Of a DNA stretch of 64,000 bases, positions 18,286-25,512 are shown in pieces (the stretch's first letter is position 1; the number at the start of each line of letters is the position of its first letter). The stretch covers positions 1 to 64,000 of the forward strand of contig NZ_FZOD01000006.1 in assembly GCF_900188345.1 (NCBI RefSeq). Reading direction: 5' to 3'. Made by a program: the position numbers and the translations under genes. The DNA comes from Streptosporangium subroseum (GTDB taxonomy: Bacteria; Actinomycetota; Actinomycetes; Streptosporangiales; Streptosporangiaceae). The notes under the pieces were generated by a model that worked only from the letters and a program-made list of their open reading frames with translations, made no database searches and was not told the origin of the DNA.

Positions 18286-18586
18286 ATCGTTGCCTCTCAT
18301 CGTGCCGGACGTCCCCGTCCCGCGGTTCCGTCGTGAATGCCGGATTCGCCGCGGCGGAGCCTGATTCGAGTACGCGCCCTCCGGCGCAAGACGCCGGTGT
18401 CCCACGGGACAGCGCTGCACGGTACGCGCACGTGCACGTGCGGGACGGGGAGGAACATGACGTCCCACTGGCCGGCGGGAACCGGTCCTTGCGCCGGCGC
18501 GGCCCGAACCCTGCTCGGGTCCGCTCCGAGTGGTGGGGCGAGGATCGGCCCGACCATTCCGCGTGGCCGGTTCACATGGTGTGCCT
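18286..18586. other. Gene-less stretch with a 16-bp palindrome
   Basis: Lies between the convergent TetR and LLM genes. No coding signal. CGCACGTG-CACGTGCG at 18427-18442 is a perfect palindrome and could be an operator remnant or part of a hairpin. Confidence 0.45.
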
Positions 18587-19639
18587 CTACCGCGTCCGGA
18601 GTTGTTCGCGCACCCATGGCGCGACCTCGGTGCCAAAAAGGCGAATGTTCTCCATGAGGGTCGCGTGCGGCATCGGGCCCATGCCGTACTTGAGATCGAA
18701 GCGGCCGGCGCCGAGGGCCGTCATGGTCCTGACGACGCGCCGGGCGACCGTCTCCGGCGAGCCGACGTAGAGGGAGCCGTATTCGACCTCGTGCTCGAAG
18801 TACTCGCGGGTGATCTTCGGGAACCCTCGCTGCCTGCGTGCGTCGAGCATGAAGGTCTCATAGGCGGGCCAGTACTCCTCCTGCGCCTGCTCGTCGGTGG
18901 CCGCGACGTGCCCGGGTGAGTGCACCCCGATCGGCAGGGGAGCGAGGCCCGCCTGCGCCGTGGCCTCCCGGTAGAGCTCGGACAGCCGGGCGAAGCGCGC
19001 GGGATTGCCGCCGATGATCGCGAGCATCAGTGAGAATCCATGGCGCGCGGCGCGCACGACGGATGCCGGGTTTCCGCCGACGCCCACCCAGGTCGGCAAC
19101 GACCCGCTCGCGGTGCGCGGGTAGACCTGCAACCCGGGCATGGCGGCCCGCGTGGTTCCCGACCAGGTGACGGGCTTCTCCGTGCGCAAGCGAGCGAACA
19201 GTTCGAGCTTCTCCTCGAACAGGCGGTCGTAGTCGGCGAGGTCGAATCCGAACAGCGGGAACGACTCGATGCTGGATCCACGGCCGAGGATCACTTCGGC
19301 GCGTCCGGAGGAGAGGGCGTCCAGGGTCGCGTACCGCTGAAAGACGCGCACCGGGTCGTCCGAGCTCAGCACCGTCACCGCGGATCCCAGGTGGATGCGT
19401 GAGGTCCGGGCGGCGATGGCGGCCAGGACCAGGTCCGGTGCGGACAGCGGCATCTCCTCGATGTGGTGCTCGCCCAGGCCGAAGAAGTCGAGGCCCGATT
19501 CCTCCGCGAGGACTCCCTCCGCGACGAGTTCGCGGATGTTCTGCGGCTGGCTGAGCAGACTGCCGTCACCGCCGACGGTCATGTCCCCGAAGCTGTCGAC
19601 CCCGATCACGATCGGGTGCTCTCCATACGTGCTCGTCAT
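18587..19639 (-). CDS. LLM class flavin/F420-dependent oxidoreductase (paralogue 1)
   Basis: 350 residues, a luciferase-like TIM barrel. Diagnostic segments are FFGLGEHH near residue 55, LGSAVTVLSSDDPVRVFQRYATLD, and GRAEVILGRGSSIESFPLFG. Such proteins use FMNH2 or F420H2 to reduce or oxygenate small molecules. It shows close similarity over its length to the second LLM gene at 21.1-22.2 kb, so the two are duplicates flanking the MarR and F420-reductase-like genes. Transcription is divergent from marR across a very strong palindromic operator. Confidence 0.9.
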   Translation of the reverse strand: MTSTYGEHPIVIGVDSFGDMTVGGDGSLLSQPQNIRELVAEGVLAEESGLDFFGLGEHHIEEMPLSAPDLVLAAIAARTSRIHLGSAVTVLSSDDPVRVFQRYATLDALSSGRAEVILGRGSSIESFPLFGFDLADYDRLFEEKLELFARLRTEKPVTWSGTTRAAMPGLQVYPRTASGSLPTWVGVGGNPASVVRAARHGFSLMLAIIGGNPARFARLSELYREATAQAGLAPLPIGVHSPGHVAATDEQAQEEYWPAYETFMLDARRQRGFPKITREYFEHEVEYGSLYVGSPETVARRVVRTMTALGAGRFDLKYGMGPMPHATLMENIRLFGTEVAPWVREQLRTR

Positions 19640-19661
19640 CGCGATCTTCTCCGAGAGTGTG

Positions 19662-19716
19662 ATTGACGTATCAATATTGACGTGTCAATCATATGAGATA
19701 TGATTGACACGTCAAT
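19662..19716. promoter_or_regulatory. Triple operator with 41-bp perfect inverted repeat
   Basis: Three 14-bp sites of form ATTGAC-NN-TCAAT: 19662-19675 (ATTGACGTATCAAT), 19676-19689 (ATTGACGTGTCAAT) and 19703-19716 (its exact reverse complement). Sites two and three belong to a perfect inverted repeat with 19-bp arms (19676-19694 and 19698-19716) and a 3-bp GAG centre. It fills the gap between the divergent LLM and MarR genes and is almost certainly the MarR operator. Confidence 0.75.
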
Positions 19717-19733
19717 GAGATGGAGTGTGGATC

Positions 19734-20261
19734 ATGAGAGATGGTGCCCGGGCCACCGGCGCGGTGGCGCGGCGGCGAATGGCGGTGGGGGAGCTCGCGA
19801 TCTGGAGAGCGCTGATCGACACGACCGCCGAGCTTCGGAGAATCCTGGGGACGCAGCTGCTGCAGGAAACGGGCCTCTCGCCGGCCGACTATCAGGTGAT
19901 GCTGGCGTTGAGCGAGGCGAACGGCAGGCGGCTGAGATCATCGGAGCTGGCGGCGGCCATCGACTGGGAGCGGAGCCGGCTGTCCCATCACCTCGGGCGA
20001 ATGGAGGGGCGCGGTCTGATCCGTCGCGACGACTGCCCCACGGACAACCGCGGTGCCGAGGTCTCGCTCACGGGCGAGGGCGCGGAGATGTTCCGGAGGG
20101 CGACCGCACCCCATATGAGGGCCATCAAGAAGCACTTCGCCGACGCCCTGACGCCCGAGCAGTTCGAGGCGCTCGACGACATCCTGCGGACGCTGCAGAG
20201 CCATCTCCACCCAGAACCGGCCGTCGCTCCCGCCGCTTCCACCAAGGGGGAATCCTCATGA
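19734..20261 (+). CDS. MarR family transcriptional regulator
   Basis: 175 residues from ATG 19734, with GGAG about 10 bp upstream. Winged helix: LSPADYQVMLALSEA, then LRSSELAAAIDWERSRLSHHLGRMEGRGLIRRDDC and a wing ending in GAEVSLTGEG. The C-terminal helix completes the dimer interface. Its stop overlaps the next start (ATGA), giving translational coupling with the F420-reductase-like gene. It probably represses both the divergent LLM gene and its own operon through the ATTGAC sites. Confidence 0.9.
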   Translation: MRDGARATGAVARRRMAVGELAIWRALIDTTAELRRILGTQLLQETGLSPADYQVMLALSEANGRRLRSSELAAAIDWERSRLSHHLGRMEGRGLIRRDDCPTDNRGAEVSLTGEGAEMFRRATAPHMRAIKKHFADALTPEQFEALDDILRTLQSHLHPEPAVAPAASTKGESS

Positions 20262-20926
20262 CCGGCGGAGCGCCGCGGTTGCCGCGGATCGCCGTACTCG
20301 GTGCGGGGCACGTCGGCCCGGCGATCGCGCGGGTCGCGATCGCCGCCGGCCACCACGTGACGATCGCGGCCTCAGGTGACCCCGAGAAAATCGCACTCAT
20401 CACCCGCGTGCTGGTGCCGGGAGCCGAGTCGCAATGGGCGGCCGATGCTGTCAGGGACGCCGACATCGTGGTGCTGGCGATCCCGCTTCACAAATTCGCG
20501 GCCTTCGACCCGGCCCTGCTCGCCGGCAAGATCGTCATTGACACGATGAACTACTGGCCGCCCACCGACGGCGTCCAGGAGATGTTCGAAGATCGCCGGT
20601 ACGGCAGCAGCGAGATCGTTCAGCGTCGGCTCGCCCGGTCGACGATCGTCAAGACCTTCAACCACATCGGCTACCACGAGCTTGAGGACGAACGCCGGCC
20701 CGAGGGCTCGCCGGAACGACGCGCGCTCGGCGTCGCCGGCGACGACCCCGGCGCCGTGGACCTCGTGGCGGACGTCATCGAGCGCATCGGCTACGACACC
20801 GTCCGGCTGGACAGCCTGAGCGCCGGCCGCCTCTTCGAACCCGGCGGCCCCGTCTTCGGCGCATCGCTGCCCCGGACCGAGTTCGAGCTGGCCCTGAGCG
20901 TCGAGCCGAGTTCAAGCCGGTCCTGA
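20258..20926 (+). CDS. NADPH-dependent F420 reductase-like NAD(P)-binding protein
   Basis: 222 residues. The Rossmann motif IAVLGAGHVGPAIARVAIAAG is near residue 10, followed by IVVLAIPLHKF and VIDTMNYWPP, the arrangement of F420H2:NADP oxidoreductase-like proteins (PF03807 group). It could supply reduced F420 or a related flavin to the neighbouring LLM enzymes; that link is inferred from position. Starts inside the marR stop codon. The last about 17 codons lie in a 29-bp tandem repeat, so the C-terminus may have been altered by repeat expansion. Confidence 0.8.
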   Translation: MTGGAPRLPRIAVLGAGHVGPAIARVAIAAGHHVTIAASGDPEKIALITRVLVPGAESQWAADAVRDADIVVLAIPLHKFAAFDPALLAGKIVIDTMNYWPPTDGVQEMFEDRRYGSSEIVQRRLARSTIVKTFNHIGYHELEDERRPEGSPERRALGVAGDDPGAVDLVADVIERIGYDTVRLDSLSAGRLFEPGGPVFGASLPRTEFELALSVEPSSSRS

Positions 20927-21039
20927 GCCCCGGACCGAGTTCGAGCCGGCCTTGAGCGCCGAGCCGAGCCGGTCCCGACCCTCGGACCGAATTCGGCCCG
21001 GTCCTGAGCGCCGAGCCGAGCCGGTTCCGAGCCCCGAAG
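20877..21039 (+). repeat. 29-bp tandem repeat, about six units, over a gene 3' end
   Basis: Units start at 20877, 20906, 20935, 20964 (shortened to 23 bp), 20987 and 21016 (partial). The unit is close to CCGAGTTCGAGCCGG plus TCCTGAGCCCCGAG, with substitutions between copies. The first two units are coding for the F420-reductase-like C-terminus and the rest is non-coding. The period is not a multiple of 3. Confidence 0.85.
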
Positions 21040-21098
21040 CCGCATGGAGCATCCCGCTCATCCTCAACCCGATCCACAATCAGACAGAGAGACCCGAC

Positions 21099-22193
21099 GT
21101 GACCACAACCCCGTCGTCCGCCGTACGAGCTTCCGTGGGCGAACCCACGACGTTCCCCCTCGTCCTCGGCCTCGACACCTTCGGCGACGTCACCTACGAC
21201 GATGACAACCGCCCGCTCTCACATGCCCAGACGATCCGGAACATCGTCGAACAAGGTGTCCTGGCCGACCAGGTCGGCGTGGATTTCTTCGGGATCGGTG
21301 AACATCACACCGATGATTTCCCGCTGTCCGCCAGCGATGTGGTACTCGGCGCGATCGCCGGCCGTACGACCCGCGTCCGCCTCGGGTCGGCGGTCACGGT
21401 ATTGAGCTCGGACGATCCCGTGCGGGTGTTCCAGCGTTACTCCACGCTCAACGCCATCTCCGGCGGCCGGGCGGAAGTCATCCTGGGACGCGGTTCCAGC
21501 ATCGACTCGTTCCCGCTCTTCGGTTACGACCTCGCCGACTACGAGGAGCTCTTCGAAGAGAAATCCCACCTCTTCGCCGAACTGCTCAAGGGCGGACCGG
21601 TCACCTGGCAGGGCAAAACCCGCGCATCGCTCAGCGAGCAGGATGTCGTGCCGCACACCGAGTCCGGACCTTTCCCGGCATGGATCGGCGTCGGCGGCAG
21701 TCCCCAGTCGGTCATCCGCGCCGCTCGCCATGGATTCTCACTGATGCTCGCGATCATCGGCGGCTCCCCGTCGCGCTTCGCTCCTTTCTCCAAGCTCTTC
21801 CACCAGGCCCTGGAGACGCTCGGACACGCCGCCCTGCCGATCGGAGTGCACTCGCCCGGTCACGTCGCCGCCACCGACGAGCAGGCCCGCGAAGAGTTCT
21901 GGCCCCGTTACCTGGAGGTCATCCGCCACGTCAGCAAGACCCGCGGATTCGCCGTCCCGACCAAGGCGTCCTTCCTTCACGAGATCGGGCCGCACGGGGC
22001 GCTCTACGTCGGGTCGCCGGAGACCGTCGCAAAGAAGATCGCGGCAAATCTCCCCGCTCTCGGCGCGAACCGCTTCGAACTGAAATACGGCATGGGAGGA
22101 CTCTCGCACGGAGCGCTCATGACCAACATCGAGCTTTACGGGACACAGGTCGTCCCACGCGTCCGCGAACTCCTGCATGAGCGCGGGCACTGA
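21099..22193 (+). CDS. LLM class flavin/F420-dependent oxidoreductase (paralogue 2)
   Basis: 364 residues from GTG 21099, with AGAGAG about 10 bp upstream; an earlier in-frame start would include repeat DNA. It carries the same diagnostic blocks as paralogue 1: FFGIGEHH, LGSAVTVLSSDDPVRVFQRYSTLN and GRAEVILGRGSSIDSFPLFG, then GVHSPGHVAATDEQA. Same direction as marR and the F420-reductase-like gene and probably in their operon. It likely arose by duplication, with divergence of substrate or simple dosage. Whether it uses FMN or F420 is not decidable by eye. Confidence 0.9.
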   Translation: MTTTPSSAVRASVGEPTTFPLVLGLDTFGDVTYDDDNRPLSHAQTIRNIVEQGVLADQVGVDFFGIGEHHTDDFPLSASDVVLGAIAGRTTRVRLGSAVTVLSSDDPVRVFQRYSTLNAISGGRAEVILGRGSSIDSFPLFGYDLADYEELFEEKSHLFAELLKGGPVTWQGKTRASLSEQDVVPHTESGPFPAWIGVGGSPQSVIRAARHGFSLMLAIIGGSPSRFAPFSKLFHQALETLGHAALPIGVHSPGHVAATDEQAREEFWPRYLEVIRHVSKTRGFAVPTKASFLHEIGPHGALYVGSPETVAKKIAANLPALGANRFELKYGMGGLSHGALMTNIELYGTQVVPRVRELLHERGH

Positions 22194-22335
22194 GCGGCCC
22201 GCGCATCCGTGCCGAGGCCGCGCCGCCGCCGCTGGACCGCGCGGCTCCGTCGGCTCGCGGAACCGGGTGCCCGGATTTCCTGTTCCGGCCTTTGTCGAGC
22301 TCTCGGTGGACGACGACCTCTCCGCGAACGCCTGG

Positions 22336-22839
22336 TCAGGACCCGCCCGTGTGATCCCGAAGGGCCCGTGAGATCAGATCATGGATCAGGAACTCTCCAG
22401 GTAGCCGGTTCTCCTTGAGGCGAGCGAGGTCCTGGGGGCCGAACCAGCCGTAGGAGGGGTGCTTGGACCATTCCAGAGCGGGATGGTCCAAATCGCCGTC
22501 GACCTTGACGAGATAGTCGGCCTCGTGACGGAGCCCGGCGCCGTCGTCTCCGGTCCAGGTGGCGATGCCGAGAAACCGCTCCACGTGGCGAAGGTGCCAG
22601 CCGGTCTCTTCGAGGACCTCACGCGCGAGTGCGTCCAGGAGGGTTTCCCCAGCCTCCACATGGCCGCCCACGATGTCCCAGGTGCCGGGGAAGAGAGAAC
22701 GATCCGGACTTCGCTTCTGCGCGAAGGCCTCACCGTTGTGGTTGAGGATGATCGCGCCGACGGTCCATGCCTGGCCGGGTGCGGGTACGGGCACCTCGAC
22801 GTCGTGGCCCACGGTGAACGAGCGGTTGTGCGCTGCCAT
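22336..22839 (-). CDS. NUDIX hydrolase
   Basis: 167 residues. The Nudix box is GGHVEAGETLLDALAREVLEETGW (canonical G-x5-E-x7-R-E-x2-E-E-x-G-x), residues about 58-81, with QKRSPDRSLFPGTWD before it as in the MutT-like isopentenyl-diphosphate isomerase-type subgroup. Expected to hydrolyse a nucleoside diphosphate derivative; substrate is unknown. Convergent with LLM paralogue 2. Confidence 0.88.
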   Translation of the reverse strand: MAAHNRSFTVGHDVEVPVPAPGQAWTVGAIILNHNGEAFAQKRSPDRSLFPGTWDIVGGHVEAGETLLDALAREVLEETGWHLRHVERFLGIATWTGDDGAGLRHEADYLVKVDGDLDHPALEWSKHPSYGWFGPQDLARLKENRLPGEFLIHDLISRALRDHTGGS

Positions 22840-22913
22840 GGGCGACAGCGTAGACCGGGCGTTTCCGTCGAGGTTCGCCGACGGTTGTGATGTGGGGCCG
22901 GGGCTCTCGTGTG

Positions 22914-22940
22914 CCTGAGCCGGGAGCGATCCGGCTCAGG
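22914..22940 (-). terminator. Terminator of the 718-residue membrane protein gene
   Basis: CCTGAGCCGG (22914-22923) pairs perfectly with CCGGCTCAGG (22931-22940) over a 7-nt loop, 10 nt beyond the stop of the minus-strand gene. Confidence 0.7.
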
Positions 22941-22950
22941 GCGTGGTCCG

Positions 22951-25107
22951 TCAGCGGTGGACGATCACGTGGTCGCCGCGTCCCGGATAGGTCATGATGA
23001 GCAGCCGCTGCCCCGCCTGCTTCGTGCCCTTCCAGGAGAGCCAGGCGTAGTGGACGCGGACGCGGTAGTGGCCTTTGCCGAGGGCGCCGAGATCTGGGAG
23101 CTGGATGCCGGACAGGCCGTCGGCGAGGACGATGTGACCCTCCGGGCTCTGGTAGCCGACCTCGACGACGTTCTGCCAGCCCCTGGTCTCCACCGGCGGG
23201 CGGCGGTCGTACGCCTCGGTGGTGACGCAGGCGCGGTACTCGGTGTTGAGGAAGACCCTGAGGTGGCCGGGTGCGGAAGCCACCAGGTCGCTGCCCTCCG
23301 CCTGGTGAGGCGGCCCGTCCTCCGGTTCCCCTCCCCGTTCGTACGTTTCCAGGGGCAGTTCCGGCCAGATGGGTTTCTCCTGCCGAATCGCCGACACCGG
23401 TGTGATCAGGGGGCGGTGGCGGGGGGCCTGGTCGCATTTGGCCTGCTCTTCGGCCTCGTGGGCGAGCATCTCGCGCTCTTCCTCCTCAATCGCCACCCTG
23501 AGGGTCTCGGCGGCCTTCGGACAGATGTCGGCCAGAAGTGCTGTCTCGTCTCCCGGGCTGACTCCGTAAGCCTTGTAAAATCGGACCATCTCCTGCGGAT
23601 CCTCGCGGGTGTAAACACCGCAGAGACGGTGTCCGTACGCCACCAGCATCCGGTCGGGCATGCCGCCGACGGGCGGTAGGACGCCGGCGGTGCGCACCGT
23701 GCAGATGAACGCCTGCTCGCCGGTCATGGGGGGCGGCGGGGTGTGTCCCGTCTCGTAGTCGCCCTTCGCCTCGCAGTCGCTCGCCGTGGTGATCGGACCC
23801 GGCGCGTGGTCTGACACCGGGACCAGGACGAGCACCGCGGACGCGGCCATGCTCGCCGGCAACACCCGGTACGGCCTGCGACGGGCGGGGCGGTCACCGT
23901 ACAGAAACAGCAGGAGCAGGGCTGAAGCCGTGAAGGCGAGGCTGTACCACAGCGGTGAGATACCGAGCGAGGAGGTGAGCATCCGGTCAGGAAATATCCG
24001 GACGCTGCTGTGGGTGGGCCTCGAGTCGCCGACTGCCGTCGTGGCCGCGGTCGCCAGCCCTGCCACCGCCGCGAGGAGAAGAGCCCAGATCGTCCCGATC
24101 ACGAGGCGGCGCGTCCGCCGCAGCACCGCGGCCAGCACCAGTGCGGCGGCCCCGCCCATTCCGACCAGAAGATCGAACGGAAGCCAGAGCTGCATCGGAT
24201 ACCAACCGGAGAACCAGGACGCGATCGCCCCTCGCGGCCCGATCCAGAGGAACACACCGTCCGCCAGGTTGGCCGCGGCGGGCAGCAGCGGCAGCGCGAC
24301 CGCCGCGGCCTGCAGGGGCCACCGGCGCAACGGGCTCGCAGGCGTGACCGGACGCGGATCCCGGGGCCGGTTCCCGAGATCACGGGCGGACCGGCCGAGC
24401 CATACCAGCGTGAACACGTCGAGCACCAGATGGCCGCCCGCGTACCAGACGTACGATCGGCTGAACGAGTTGCTCATGAGGTCCGGCACGAGGAAGGGCC
24501 CGGCGGCGACCGCCGCTCCCGCCCACAGCGTGACCCGCCCCCACCGGCCGTCCTTCGCCTGGGCCACCAGGGTCAGCACCATCCAGAGCAACCAGGGCAC
24601 GCTTCCCAGGGAGGACTGCCACAGGGCCTCACCGTCGAGCCCGAGCAGCTCCGACAGCACGGCGGCGAGCAGCAGCACCGGATGGTACAGCCCGCACACC
24701 AGCGCGACCAGCCGCAACGTCCGGGAGACCCCGCGCATCACCCGGTAGAGCAACACCACGACGGCGACCTGCGTGACCTCCTCGGGAATGTCCGTCCAGG
24801 ACAGGTCGGCGAGTTCGATCGCCAGCGAGACATACAGCGCGATCCGCAACCGGCGGGCGTCCCTGTCCGGTTTCTCGCCGCTCTGCCGCCCGGGCAGGAT
24901 CTGCCACAGTCCCCAGCCCTGCAACACCCCCACCGCGATCAGCACCAGGACGAGGTCCCCGTCGATGTCCACCGGACGGTCGGCGAGTCTCCGGTGGACG
25001 ACCAACGTGGCGAGCCAGGCGTCGCCGGTCACCGCGGCGGCGACGCCGGACGCGACGACCAGGGCCACGAAGGCGGCGGCGATCCAGCCGAGGGGATAAC
25101 GGCGCAC
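22951..25107 (-). CDS. Large polytopic membrane protein of unknown function
   Basis: 718 residues. About twelve to thirteen hydrophobic segments in the first about 440 residues, beginning with LGWIAAAFVALVVASGVAAAV near residue 6. They are followed by an extracytoplasmic, charged C-terminal part of about 270 residues with several Cys (CEAKGDYE, AFICTVR, RLCGVYT, DICPKA, YRACVTT) that could form disulfides. The segment from AFICTVR to DICPKA vaguely resembles DUF732-type exported domains. It ends in a small beta-rich domain (VRVHYAWLSWKG). I do not recognise the family and assign no function. It has its own terminator and a 405-bp upstream region. Confidence 0.7.
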   Translation of the reverse strand: MRRYPLGWIAAAFVALVVASGVAAAVTGDAWLATLVVHRRLADRPVDIDGDLVLVLIAVGVLQGWGLWQILPGRQSGEKPDRDARRLRIALYVSLAIELADLSWTDIPEEVTQVAVVVLLYRVMRGVSRTLRLVALVCGLYHPVLLLAAVLSELLGLDGEALWQSSLGSVPWLLWMVLTLVAQAKDGRWGRVTLWAGAAVAAGPFLVPDLMSNSFSRSYVWYAGGHLVLDVFTLVWLGRSARDLGNRPRDPRPVTPASPLRRWPLQAAAVALPLLPAAANLADGVFLWIGPRGAIASWFSGWYPMQLWLPFDLLVGMGGAAALVLAAVLRRTRRLVIGTIWALLLAAVAGLATAATTAVGDSRPTHSSVRIFPDRMLTSSLGISPLWYSLAFTASALLLLFLYGDRPARRRPYRVLPASMAASAVLVLVPVSDHAPGPITTASDCEAKGDYETGHTPPPPMTGEQAFICTVRTAGVLPPVGGMPDRMLVAYGHRLCGVYTREDPQEMVRFYKAYGVSPGDETALLADICPKAAETLRVAIEEEEREMLAHEAEEQAKCDQAPRHRPLITPVSAIRQEKPIWPELPLETYERGGEPEDGPPHQAEGSDLVASAPGHLRVFLNTEYRACVTTEAYDRRPPVETRGWQNVVEVGYQSPEGHIVLADGLSGIQLPDLGALGKGHYRVRVHYAWLSWKGTKQAGQRLLIMTYPGRGDHVIVHR

Positions 25108-25512
25108 GGGTGGTTCCCGGGGGGTGAGGGAGCGAAGCGCCCAACTCTAACGGGCTGCCATCCGGAGTCGATCATCACTCGTGGGTGGTGGCTCCACATC
25201 CATGTGCCGAATCGGTGGACGGTGCGGGTGAGACGGTGGCCAGGTCGTCTCTCCAGCCCGGTGGGGCCGAACCCGCCGGCTCTTATTAATCTACATTGTA
25301 AAGGCATCGGCTCGAATTCGGAATCATTTTCAGGATGGACCAGAGATCCGACGCCCGCAGGCAGGGGATGCGGCGGAATCGTCCATCGGCGACTCATCAA
25401 GACCGGCCGGATGGCAGATCTAAGATCCTTGATCCGCTGCCCCTGCCGCCTGGGGCTCGGGTGCGTTCCGGCCTCTAGCGTCGGTGCGAGAGGCCGCCGA
25501 TACGCTGCGTAG
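25108..25512. other. Divergent promoter region, no gene
   Basis: Between the membrane protein and the AAA regulator. An AT-rich patch at about 25280-25340 stands out from the high-GC background and may hold promoters. TACGCT at 25501-25506, six bases before GTG 25513, is a -10 box for a leaderless mRNA. No coding frame recognised. Confidence 0.5.

Noticed and set aside
20877..21039. Repeat array as a CRISPR
   Set aside because: Units are contiguous with no unique spacers, and no cas genes are present.
24010..25512. Plus-strand open frame of 500 codons over the membrane protein
   Set aside because: Gln/His/Arg/Pro-rich shadow; the opposite strand encodes regular hydrophobic helices.
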